Source of the DNA: JBBIQH01 sp964475945
GTDB taxonomy: Archaea > Thermoproteota > Nitrososphaeria > Nitrososphaerales > Nitrosocaldaceae
Direction: 5' to 3'
Length of the DNA stretch: 20,190 nucleotides
Assembly: GCA_964475945.1 (NCBI GenBank)
Contig: CAYYYF010000020.1
Location: 1-20,190 of the forward strand
Position numbers and translations under genes: made by a program. The notes under the pieces are model-generated. The model saw only the letters and a program-made list of their open reading frames with translations. It ran no database searches and was not told the origin of the DNA. This document shows, piece by piece, positions 1 through 6,968 of the stretch (the first letter of the stretch is position 1; each line of letters starts with the position of its first letter).

Positions 1-351
1 ACATTGCATAGGAATATTGCTAATAAGGCATTTAGTAGATTCATTCAACTACTCTTCTATAAGACTAAGGTTATTAAGATTAACCCTAATAATACTACTA
101 AGGAATGTTATAGATGCAATAATATCCAGGATATGCAATTACATGAAAGGATATACAGATGCAATAAATGTGGCTTAGTAATAGATAGGGATAGAAATAG
201 CTCTTTAAATATATTGAAGAGAGGATTAATAATGAAATTAGGATTAGGATGGTTACTGGAAATGACTACCCTAGGAGCTAGGGGAAGTTACGCCTGTGGA
301 GACTCTAACAGGTCTATGAAACAGGAAGCCTCGCCATTTATGGCGGGGTAG
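1..351 (+). CDS. tnpB: TnpB (IS200/IS605 OrfB family) RNA-guided nuclease, C-terminal part
   Basis: This is the C-terminal part of an IS605-type TnpB, and the reading frame continues upstream beyond the window. Visible features are a four-cysteine zinc ribbon (CYRC at about codons 36-39, CNKC about 18 residues later), followed at once by the DRDRNSSLNIL block that carries the last RuvC catalytic aspartate. The end of the protein (QEASPFMAG) is the usual TnpB tail. Its codons run into the element's right-end hairpin, so the stop codon lies directly after the stem. TnpB proteins are nucleases guided by an RNA made from the 3' end of their own gene; that is family knowledge. No tnpA (Y1 transposase) is visible, so this may be a non-autonomous copy. 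Whether it is active cannot be judged from a fragment. Confidence 0.9.
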   Translation, partial: TLHRNIANKAFSRFIQLLFYKTKVIKINPNNTTKECYRCNNIQDMQLHERIYRCNKCGLVIDRDRNSSLNILKRGLIMKLGLGWLLEMTTLGARGSYACGDSNRSMKQEASPFMAG

Positions 352-372
352 CTCACTGAACTGGATATCTTG
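240..372 (+). ncRNA. Predicted TnpB guide RNA (omega/reRNA) with guide segment
   Basis: In known IS605 elements the guide RNA overlaps the 3' end of tnpB, runs through the right-end hairpin, and takes its guide from the first roughly 16 bases past the element. Here that guide would be TGAACTGGATATCTTG (357-372). The 5' boundary given is arbitrary and only indicates overlap with the tnpB 3' end. Nothing but the hairpin and the family precedent supports transcription. Confidence 0.35.
329..356 (+). mobile_element. Right-end hairpin of the IS605-type element
   Basis: CCTCGCC (329-335) pairs with GGCGGGG (342-348) around a 6-base loop, with one G-T wobble. It is followed by TAGCTCAC. The same stem recurs at 19681-19700 next to the second tnpB. 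Subterminal hairpins of this kind mark the ends of IS200/IS605 elements. I place the element boundary near 356 because the decayed reading frame of the next gene resumes right after it. The exact boundary is inferred. Confidence 0.7.
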
Positions 373-1015
373 GATATTAGAAGTACTCCTAATCCTTAAA
401 TTAGTCTCTTTATCATCTATCATAACCTTCTCAACTTTCTCCTTATTAAAGTTCAGAGGTATAGCATTGGATACCTTTAGTGTCTTTACTACACTATCAT
501 AACCTTCTACATACCTATCATAAAGCTCAGCATTTGCTATGAATGCTATCTGGACTAATCTGACATTACCATCACTCTCTTGGGATATGGCTGCTCTTAA
601 TCCTCATTAATGGAAAACCCTCGCACTCAACAACAATCTCCATTGTCCTTATCCCACTTACAACTACTGGGTTGTGATAACATCCTGCATCTAGATTCTA
701 TATTCTCTTGTTGTTACATATTTGCAGTAAACTCACTTGGATTAAACTCTAGTATCTATTACATTTAATGAGATGATTACATCACCACGCTTAACATCAC
801 CAGGGAATGCCATAAGACCTCCAATCACAGGATCAAAGATTGCAGGGACTTCCATACCACTCCAACCCTCAGGTAATACTAATTCTATACCAAATTCTCA
901 TTCACATAATTGCCTCTTTAAATTCTAACTGAGCCTTAGCATTTATTAATGGTGTAAGCATTAATGCACTCAGAACTACTAAACCTATATATAATCCAAG
1001 TCTATGTACCTTCAT
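357..1015 (-). pseudogene. Decayed gene for a secreted protein, cut by the IS605-type element
   Basis: Reading the minus strand from the ATG at 1013-1015 gives a clear signal peptide (MKVHR, a hydrophobic run, then a likely cleavage around NAKAQ) that ends at a TGA at 902-904. Coding then continues in other frames. About 890-745 reads FGIELVLPEGWSG, then GDVKRGDVIISLNV, and stops at 742-744. About 680-585 reads NPVVVSGIRTMEIVVECEG. From about 597 down to 357 an open stretch includes VEGYDSVVKTLKVSNAIPL, then meets the right end of the tnpB element. At least three frame changes are needed, so this is a ruined gene and not a sequencing slip. The original was probably a secreted or periplasmic protein of roughly 220 residues or more. 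I do not recognise the family. This explains most of the 760-base stretch between tnpB and 1112. Confidence 0.78.
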
Positions 1016-1076
1016 AACAGGAATAGATCCATGTTCTATTAATAGTTTTTATTAGTATCTTATGAACATATTGATT

Positions 1077-1091
1077 AATAATTTAATATAT
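1077..1091 (+). promoter_or_regulatory. TATA-like box for the MIP18-PqqD gene
   Basis: The AT run AATAATTTAATATAT lies about 25-30 bases before the ATG at 1112. There is no ribosome site between them, which fits a leaderless transcript. Confidence 0.5.
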
Positions 1092-1111
1092 GGGCTACTC
1101 CATTATTCTCT

Positions 1112-1699
1112 ATGGCAAAGGTAACTGAGCAGAAGGTCCTTAATGCATTGAAGCAGTGCATGGATCCAGAGATCCCATTGAGTATAGTTGATCTAGGCCT
1201 TATATATGGTATAGATATAGATGATAGCAACAATGTAAATATAAGGATGACCATGACTACCCCAGGCTGCCCATTACATAATACATTAGTTAGGGATGTT
1301 AAGAATGCGTTGAGCAAGGTTGAGGGTATAGGGAATGTTAACGTTGAGATAGTATGGGATCCACCATGGAGCCCTGAGCGTATGAGCCCAGAGGCCAAGG
1401 CAATGATATATGGTAGTAGAAGTCTAAGGTTTACAATAGACCTTGAGCACTCTAAGCCATTGAAGCAGGGAAGGTTTGAGAGGCAGAATGATGGCTTGGT
1501 GCTTATAAATGAGCAGGGTCAAGGCTTTATGGTAAATCAAGCACTCCTAGATTTCTGGAAGATGTGCGACGGTAGCAAGAGTATAAACCAGATAATAGAT
1601 GAGTTCAGTGCAAGGCTTAAGATACCTAGGGTAGAAGTTGAGAGAGAAGTTGTTACTCTAGTACAGCAGATGCTTGAGGCTGGGCTACTGAAGGTCTAA
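1112..1699 (+). CDS. MIP18/PaaD (DUF59) family protein fused to a PqqD-like domain
   Basis: The protein has 195 residues and two domains. Residues 1-95 match the MIP18/PaaD/SufT-like family: DPEIPLSIVDLGLIYGIDID, then TTPGCPLHNTLVRDV with the conserved cysteine, then VEIVWDPPWSPERMS. This family takes part in Fe-S cluster assembly or delivery. Residues about 125-195 look like a PqqD-type winged-helix peptide chaperone: GLVLINEQGQGFMVN, FWKMCDGSKSINQIIDEF, and LVQQMLEAGLL at the end. PqqD domains hand substrates to radical SAM enzymes, but no radical SAM gene is nearby. The start is the ATG at 1112, with a TATA box at the right distance. The 3' end overlaps that of larB by 15 bases, tail to tail. 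The role is probably Fe-S or cofactor related; the function of the fusion is unknown. Confidence 0.85.
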   Translation: MAKVTEQKVLNALKQCMDPEIPLSIVDLGLIYGIDIDDSNNVNIRMTMTTPGCPLHNTLVRDVKNALSKVEGIGNVNVEIVWDPPWSPERMSPEAKAMIYGSRSLRFTIDLEHSKPLKQGRFERQNDGLVLINEQGQGFMVNQALLDFWKMCDGSKSINQIIDEFSARLKIPRVEVEREVVTLVQQMLEAGLLKV

Positions 1700-2521
1700 G
1701 TCCTTAATTTTTATCTTATCCTTATCCTTATCCTTATGTTTGTATTTGTATCTTGCAACCCTATTTGCTATCATAGCAGCAAATGCACCAGCACCTACAC
1801 CATTATCTATATTCACTACTGCAAGTCCTAATGTGCAACTCTGCAACATGGATGTTAATGCCCCTACCCCATGCGCACCTAACCCATAGCCTATAGATGT
1901 TGGTACCCCTATAACTGGTATATCTACTAATGCTGCAACAACTGAGGGTAGCGTACCTTCCATACCAGCAACCACTACTATAGCATCAACCTCCTTGCTT
2001 ATCATCTCCTTAAGTATAGGGAATAATCTATGTATTCCAGCAACCCCTGCATCGTAACTTGTTATTACATTGCAATTCATAGCCTCTGCAACAACTCTAA
2101 CCTCCTCTGCTACTGCTATATCAGATGTGCCTGCTGTTATTACACCTACACTACCCTTTGCATCTGCATCAGCATCTGCACTACCCCTATATGCTACAAT
2201 TATCCTACCCTTCTTACTTACATTAACCTTACCTGCCTGGGAGAGCTCTTCAACAAGTTGATCTATATGCTCATCCTTTATCCTACTTATTATAACCTTA
2301 TCCTTGCTTGATAGTGCTGCCTTTACTATTCTTAGCAGATCATCGTAATCCTTACCCTCAGCATATACAACTTCTGGCACACCCCTCCTTAACTCTCTAT
2401 TAACATCTAATCTTGCAAGATCCTCTACATATTGTATGCTATGCAATGATAGCAGATGCTCAGCCTCATCCATGCTTATCTTGCTATCTACCAAAGCCTT
2501 AAGTATATCCCTTACCTTCAT
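1685..2521 (-). CDS. larB: LarB-like pyridinium-3,5-biscarboxylate mononucleotide synthase (PurE-like AIRC domain)
   Basis: LarB carboxylates and hydrolyses nicotinic acid adenine dinucleotide in the first step of nickel-pincer nucleotide (lactate racemase cofactor) synthesis. Family signatures are clear: LDVNRELRRGVPEVVYAEGK near the N-terminus, then the PurE-like core GVITAGTSDIAVAEE, YDAGVAGIHRL, VVAGMEGTLPSVVAALVDIPVIGVPTS and AVVNIDNGVGAGAFAA. The length of 278 is slightly above usual because of a Lys/Asp-rich tail (KHKDKDKDKIKIKD) encoded by a hexanucleotide repeat. A short Ala-Asp repeat also occurs in the middle. No larC or larE lies in the window. In genomes lacking them, LarB-like proteins have unknown roles. 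The gene begins 33 bases after fixCX on the same strand but also has its own TATA-like box. Confidence 0.88.
   Translation of the reverse strand: MKVRDILKALVDSKISMDEAEHLLSLHSIQYVEDLARLDVNRELRRGVPEVVYAEGKDYDDLLRIVKAALSSKDKVIISRIKDEHIDQLVEELSQAGKVNVSKKGRIIVAYRGSADADADAKGSVGVITAGTSDIAVAEEVRVVAEAMNCNVITSYDAGVAGIHRLFPILKEMISKEVDAIVVVAGMEGTLPSVVAALVDIPVIGVPTSIGYGLGAHGVGALTSMLQSCTLGLAVVNIDNGVGAGAFAAMIANRVARYKYKHKDKDKDKIKIKDLDLQ
1715..1737. repeat. CTTATC hexamer tandem repeat inside the 3' end of larB
   Basis: CTTATC is repeated three times (1715-1732), followed by CTTAT. On the minus strand this encodes the alternating Lys-Asp tail of LarB. It is a length-variable, slippage-prone sequence. A related CCTTATCCTTAT run occurs at about 11140-11160. 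Confidence 0.75.
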
Positions 2522-2527
2522 AGCATA

Positions 2528-2537
2528 GAAGATCTTC
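2528..2537. promoter_or_regulatory. Palindrome GAAGATCTTC at the predicted larB transcription start
   Basis: This is a perfect 10-base palindrome between the TATA-like box (TATTTAAATAA, about 2545-2555, minus strand) and the larB ATG. Its position would suit an operator, but a chance palindrome is possible. The TATA-like box touches the fixCX stop codon. Confidence 0.3.
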
Positions 2538-2554
2538 AGTAGATTATTTAAATA

Positions 2555-4444
2555 CTACCCATACTCATATGCTACACCCTTCTCCCCTCTAATATGCCTC
2601 CACTCAGTCTCCTTTGAGCATGTGCCACACTCTATGCACCCTTCATGCTGTAGGGTAACTGTTGATCTTAAACTATTCTTATCTATAACCTCCATTATAT
2701 AGCACTTGGTTGGGCATAAATGCACCATAGCCTTTATGAACCTGCTGTTGCTATCGAGTATCTTTATATGAGGCTTAGAGTCCTCATTTATCTTCAACCT
2801 TGCTATCCTCTCATCTATGCTCAAAGGTTTTATACTTGCTAATGGTTTAACCTCCTTGCCTATCCTCTCTGCTATCTCCATAGGTATCTTAACGTAAGCT
2901 TCATTACTCTCTATTATCCTAAATAATGTCCTCTGATCTAGCATCCTTGCTATTGCTGCTGCTAACTCTTGTATAGCAGTCTTCTGGATAAGCATGAATG
3001 CTAACTTTAGGAATAGAGGGAATGGGTCAAGTGGTATATCCTTGCATGCCCTAACGAATATCTTCATATACTCAAAGTCTATACTCTTAACGTCATTTGT
3101 GTATGGACTCTCATTAACCAACTGTGCATAGTATCTGCCCATATAATCCTCAGAGAAGTTACCCCTTTCCTTTGCCCTTGCTACTGCCCTTGCTGCCCTA
3201 GCAGCATCATCTATGCCTATATTTATACCCTCTATTCGTGTGCCTATGAATATGCCCTTACCAGCAGCATCCCCTACGAATAATACGTTATGCTTGTATG
3301 GCTTATGCATCATAGCCCTCTTACCATCTGGCACAATTTTGCATGAGTATTCCAACTCCACATAGTTGTTAGTAAAGGATACACCGTACTCCTCTAACTT
3401 CTTCTTAACCTCATCAAGCCTATTCTTTATCTCCTCCTCGCTGCTATAAAGGCCTTGCTTTAATGCCTCCATTCTAGCACTCTTTGAGTAGTATGTATAC
3501 CTTAACTCCTCATACTGCTTAAGCAGCTTGCTTAAACCAGATCTTATCCTTAACTGCTCCTCCTTTGGTAAACCTCTATCTATCTCTTTGGGCACTGCTA
3601 CCTCATCGTATATATAATTGGTTATAACAGGTCTAGTAAGGAACTCATTAAGTAGTTCATATGGCTCAACTGGGCTCTTTATAAGTGAGTCTAGATGGTA
3701 TACCAAGCCTACTGAGAGTGTATCCTTGTTTGTGTATAGGAAGCCTCCACCATTATGACCCCTTGATATATCACCAGCAAATAGATGTGCTACCCCTTCC
3801 CCATCGCTTACATTGAACCTCTTATCTATAATATCCTCTGGTAGCCTAACTATGCACTTAACCCCTTGGTACAATGCCTCTACCTCAAACTTACCCCTTG
3901 CACCTGTTATTAAGGCAACCTCAGAGTTAACACCATCTGCAGCAATCACTGCATTAGCCTCAAACTCCTCTAACTCATCCGTTACTATTATGCTTCTGCC
4001 ATCCTCATGCCATACTATATCTCTAACATGTACACCATCCACTATACCCCCACCCATCCTTGCTGCCTGCTCCTCTGCTCTCTCAGCGAACCATTTATTA
4101 AGCCTAGCCATCAATACTGAGTAAGCAAAGTTTATTCTATAGTTATGAGCCTCTGTAAGGTCTATTGTATAAGATTTATGCCTTGAGATAGCATTAAGAT
4201 AATACTTAACTATCCTCCTCTCTACTGGGGCATCTGTAAGGAAGTCCTCATATATATCCTCAACATTGTATACCTTACCGTCAGGGTAGTTCTTTGAGTA
4301 TAATATTCCTCCAGTAACATTCTTACTACCTATAGGCTTACCAGACTCTAGGAGTACTGCCTGCACGCCAAGCCTTGATAACTCATGCAATGCTGCTAAA
4401 CCTGCTGAGCCACCTCCTACTATAACAGCATCAAACCTCTCCAT
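2555..4444 (-). CDS. fixC: FixC-FixX fusion: ETF-quinone oxidoreductase-type flavoprotein with C-terminal ferredoxin domain
   Basis: This membrane-associated flavoprotein would take electrons from the EtfAB pair to quinone and the ferredoxin domain. Counting from the ATG at 4444, GGGSAG at 10-15 is the FAD dinucleotide-binding turn and GDAAGKG at 391-397 the second FAD motif. The C-terminal part is FixX-like, with Cys577 (CPTK) and CIECGTC (Cys603, 606, 609) for one [4Fe-4S] cluster. FixC and FixX are usually separate proteins of about 430 and 95 residues; here they form one chain of 629. Much of the excess is a charged, helical, possibly coiled-coil insert at about 296-353. The start at 4444 is preferred over one 12 codons earlier because AAGGTGATC lies 2 bases upstream of it, overlapping the etfA stop. 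No separate fixX is present. Confidence 0.88.
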   Translation of the reverse strand: MERFDAVIVGGGSAGLAALHELSRLGVQAVLLESGKPIGSKNVTGGILYSKNYPDGKVYNVEDIYEDFLTDAPVERRIVKYYLNAISRHKSYTIDLTEAHNYRINFAYSVLMARLNKWFAERAEEQAARMGGGIVDGVHVRDIVWHEDGRSIIVTDELEEFEANAVIAADGVNSEVALITGARGKFEVEALYQGVKCIVRLPEDIIDKRFNVSDGEGVAHLFAGDISRGHNGGGFLYTNKDTLSVGLVYHLDSLIKSPVEPYELLNEFLTRPVITNYIYDEVAVPKEIDRGLPKEEQLRIRSGLSKLLKQYEELRYTYYSKSARMEALKQGLYSSEEEIKNRLDEVKKKLEEYGVSFTNNYVELEYSCKIVPDGKRAMMHKPYKHNVLFVGDAAGKGIFIGTRIEGINIGIDDAARAARAVARAKERGNFSEDYMGRYYAQLVNESPYTNDVKSIDFEYMKIFVRACKDIPLDPFPLFLKLAFMLIQKTAIQELAAAIARMLDQRTLFRIIESNEAYVKIPMEIAERIGKEVKPLASIKPLSIDERIARLKINEDSKPHIKILDSNSRFIKAMVHLCPTKCYIMEVIDKNSLRSTVTLQHEGCIECGTCSKETEWRHIRGEKGVAYEYG

Positions 4445-4446
4445 TG

Positions 4447-4455
4447 GATCACCTT
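4447..4455 (-). promoter_or_regulatory. Ribosome binding site AAGGTGATC deciding the fixCX start
   Basis: The minus strand reads AAGGTGATC-CA-ATG. This is a near-complete complement of an archaeal 16S 3' end. It overlaps the etfA TGA stop (4449-4451), so translation of fixCX is probably coupled to etfA. Confidence 0.6.
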
Positions 4456-5663
4456 TTGCTCTTATGGCTTTTAATAGCATCTATAAGTAATGGTAGTGCA
4501 TCCTCAAGCCTAGCATTTATGAATATATCGCTCTCATCCTTTATAGGTGCATCCATATCAGTGTTGATAGAGATAACAACATCACTATCCTTCATCCCTA
4601 CTATATGCTGTATCGCACCACTTATCCCTACTGCTATGTAGAGCTTAGGAGCAACCTTCTTGCCACTGCTACCTACTACCCTTGCTGGTATGAAGTACTT
4701 CTCCTTTATGCTACTACTTACATTGAATGGTAGCTTTGATAATGGTAAGGATATGGCAACCTTTGCATTGAGCAACTCTGCAAGCTGCTCTACAAGTCTT
4801 ACATTCTTCTCTGGATCATCCTTTATACCTCTCCCAAATGCAACTATAACCTTTGCATCCTCTAGATTAACCTCATCCTTTATAACCTTCCTCTTTAATA
4901 CCCTATACCTTAAATCCTGCTCACCTATCAAGGGCTTATACTCTACTATCCTACCCTCCCTCTTGCCATCCTCCAAGGGCTTGAATACCCCTGGTATAAC
5001 GCTACATGCCTGAGGAGAATACTCTCTAGCAATGGATGGGCTCCTGTTATCCAAGCATAGGATCTGTGTCCATAGGAAGCCAGAGAAGTCTGGTCTATAC
5101 ATGAATAGAACCTTCTCATAACGCTCAGGCTTACCATTTGTCTTATACTGATGTGTTATGGTAACATCATCTATAACAAGCTTGTTCACATCAGATGCTA
5201 AACCTGACTCCAACTCTGCAAGCACTGTAGCAGATATATGCCTACCTATGCTATCTGCGCCAAAGAGCATATATCTTGGTTTTACATATGCACTGCTTGT
5301 GCTTTCTGCTGCTTGCTTAACCAGAGCCCTATCCCTTACTATAGAGGATATAACCTTTGTGTATGTATTAACCACTGGATACCTTAACGCCTCATGCTCT
5401 GCATATATTACAGCATCTGCACCAGCATCTATAGCCTTGCTGCAGAGATGCCTTACATTGTAGCCTAGTATGATTGCTATAACCTTCTCATCGCTAGCAT
5501 ACCTTGAGTTAAAATAATCCATAAGCCTTCTAGCCTCTCCAAGCATCTCATAGCTTACATTCAATGCATTACCATCATCATGCTCAAATACAACAAAGAT
5601 ATGCTGATACTTATCCATACCACTTATATTATCATTAGATTGCATTGTAACCTCAGACTGCAT
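4449..5663 (-). CDS. etfA: Electron transfer flavoprotein alpha subunit (EtfA/FixB)
   Basis: This is the FAD-binding subunit of the ETF heterodimer. The N-terminal half (HIFVVFEHD, then AIILGYNV and DAGADAVIYAEH) is the alpha-domain Rossmann-like fold. The C-terminal half carries the FAD signature, GSSGKKVAPKLYIAVGISGAIQH (331-353), followed by the late-domain motifs SDVVISINTDMDAPI and SDIFINARLEDALPLL. I start at the ATG at 5663, one base after the etfB stop. A GGTGA ribosome site sits 8 bases upstream of it, inside the end of etfB. A GTG four codons earlier (5675) is the alternative. No N-terminal ferredoxin extension is present. The tight spacing on both sides makes this the middle gene of an etfB-etfA-fixCX operon. 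Sequence alone does not show whether the pair bifurcates electrons. Confidence 0.92.
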   Translation of the reverse strand: MQSEVTMQSNDNISGMDKYQHIFVVFEHDDGNALNVSYEMLGEARRLMDYFNSRYASDEKVIAIILGYNVRHLCSKAIDAGADAVIYAEHEALRYPVVNTYTKVISSIVRDRALVKQAAESTSSAYVKPRYMLFGADSIGRHISATVLAELESGLASDVNKLVIDDVTITHQYKTNGKPERYEKVLFMYRPDFSGFLWTQILCLDNRSPSIAREYSPQACSVIPGVFKPLEDGKREGRIVEYKPLIGEQDLRYRVLKRKVIKDEVNLEDAKVIVAFGRGIKDDPEKNVRLVEQLAELLNAKVAISLPLSKLPFNVSSSIKEKYFIPARVVGSSGKKVAPKLYIAVGISGAIQHIVGMKDSDVVISINTDMDAPIKDESDIFINARLEDALPLLIDAIKSHKSKR

Positions 5664-5664
5664 A

Positions 5665-6552
5665 TCATCTCTCACCTATTACAAGATCTACAATATACTC
5701 TGCAACCTCCCTTAACTCCTTGCTATCAGCATTAACTACCCTAGCCCTCCTACTTGCCTTTACCTTTGGTATCCTCTCAACCTTGTATACTATGGTTGGG
5801 GATCCAGCAAGACCAACATACCTTACATCAACCCCTAGATCCTTTGCACTCCATACCTTAAGGTACCTCTTGTGGTCTTTGCTCCTCTCTCTTGCTTCTT
5901 TCTCAACCCTTGCCAATTTAAGCCTCTGAGATACAGTAGTGTATACATCCCTATAACTAGGGTCTAATACAACAAGTGCTGGTAATGGACACTCAACCTC
6001 CTCTATTACAGTATAAAGGGATGGTAGATCTACCCTCCTTCTTGCCCATATTACCCTACCATTTATATCTACCCTATAATCTATAACATTGCCTATAAGG
6101 TTAAAGCCTAGCTTCCATGCAGTCTGAGGCCCAGTCTGCCCTGTCTCGCCATCTACTGCCCTATGCCCAGCAAATACAAGGTCTATGCCTTTAGCATTGC
6201 TACCATCTACCATCTTAAGTATACCATGCTTCAAGACCTCTGCTGTTGCTAGGGTATCTGCACCAGCAAAGAGTCTATCTGTGTATAAATGCAATTCATC
6301 TGCATCACATATGCTCATAGCATCCCTTAATGCAGTATCAGCATTAGGTGGACCCATGGTGCATACCCTAACTGTAGCATCGTAGCATACCTTAGCATAC
6401 CTTGCTGCTCTACATGCTATAGCGCTATGTGGCCCAAGTATGTTCCTTGTTAATGATCTGTTAAGTGTACCATCTGGGTTGTAAGTTACGCTACCCTCAG
6501 ATAGATCAGGCTCAAGTTTAACGAGCACTGCAGCATTTAAAGCATTACTCAT
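5665..6552 (-). CDS. etfB: Electron transfer flavoprotein beta subunit (EtfB/FixA)
   Basis: This is the AMP/FAD-holding partner of EtfA. Family blocks are VCTMGPPNADTALRDAMSICDADELHLYTDRLFAGADTLATAEVL and LVFAGHRAVDGETGQTGPQTAWKLG (the nucleotide-binding loop), given here with breaks: MGPPNADTALRDA, then DRLFAGADTLATAEVL, then GHRAVDGETGQTGP. Near the end is the recognition-loop region GSPTIVYKVERIPKVK. The length of 295 is a little above the usual 250-260, from a longer C-terminus. It is the first gene of the operon. The start is the ATG at 6552, with a TATA-like box about 40 bases upstream, so a leader of roughly 15 bases is expected. Its TGA lies one base before the etfA ATG. Confidence 0.92.
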   Translation of the reverse strand: MSNALNAAVLVKLEPDLSEGSVTYNPDGTLNRSLTRNILGPHSAIACRAARYAKVCYDATVRVCTMGPPNADTALRDAMSICDADELHLYTDRLFAGADTLATAEVLKHGILKMVDGSNAKGIDLVFAGHRAVDGETGQTGPQTAWKLGFNLIGNVIDYRVDINGRVIWARRRVDLPSLYTVIEEVECPLPALVVLDPSYRDVYTTVSQRLKLARVEKEARERSKDHKRYLKVWSAKDLGVDVRYVGLAGSPTIVYKVERIPKVKASRRARVVNADSKELREVAEYIVDLVIGER

Positions 6553-6588
6553 CTATTATAATTTGCATGGGTGGTTAATTTGCTTTGC

Positions 6589-6598
6589 TATTATAAAC
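6589..6598 (-). promoter_or_regulatory. TATA-like box of the etfB-etfA-fixCX operon
   Basis: The minus strand reads GTTTATAATA about 40 bases before the etfB ATG. It overlaps the stop codon of the upstream regulator reading frame (TAGTTTATAAT), so the regulator gene and the operon promoter share bases. Confidence 0.5.
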
Positions 6599-6855
6599 TA
6601 CTCTAGAATATTCTTCATCTCCTCGTATAACCTAATATACGCTTTACCCTTATCAGTTAATTTTAGCAGGCTATTCTCCTTCTCATATTCTATTAATTTG
6701 ATATTGATAAGGTAATCTATCTATCTATTCACCAGACGTGTATCAAGCCTCGATTCGTATGCTATACTGGTCTTATTAACAGGCTCATTGATTAATACTG
6801 ATAATATATCATATATTATATCAAACCTACTCCTCTTCTTCTTATTTATGCCCAT
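6598..6855 (-). pseudogene. Winged-helix DNA-binding regulator with one in-frame stop codon
   Basis: The minus strand from ATG 6855 gives 85 codons in a single frame with a TAG at codon 45 (6721-6723). The first part reads MGINKKKRSRFDIIYDILSV, then NEPVNKTSIAYESRLDTRLVNR. The second part, after the stop, reads IDYLINIKLIEYEKENSLLKL, then TDKGKAYIRLYEEMKNILE. This is the layout of the small archaeal winged-helix family in which the stop would normally be an aromatic residue in N-x-Y-I-x-Y-L. The stop sits in a short GATA tetranucleotide run, but the frame is kept, so a substitution explains it. A TATA-like box (ATTAAATC, about 6878-6885) lies about 26 bases before the ATG. The gene is directly upstream of the etf-fix operon, so it may have regulated it. 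It fills most of the gap 6553-6968; I see nothing else there beyond promoter elements. Confidence 0.75.
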
Positions 6856-6968
6856 GATAAAGGTACAGATTAGATAGATTTAATGTTAACGTGGTTATAC
6901 CATGTAATTATTATTATGCTAAATATATAGACTAATTACAATTCTTAACCCTTCTGCTACAATAACCT

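Noticed and set aside
1075..1398. 107-codon minus-strand frame opposite the MIP18-PqqD gene
   Set aside because: It is antisense to clear domain sequence and shows no family motif; treated as a shadow frame.
2030..2311. Cysteine- and tyrosine-rich plus-strand frames opposite larB
   Set aside because: These are composition artefacts of reading the AT-rich, well-conserved larB gene backwards.
4445..4480. Longer FixCX start overlapping etfA
   Set aside because: The extra 12 residues are not family-like, and the strong AAGGTGATC site precedes the ATG at 4444.
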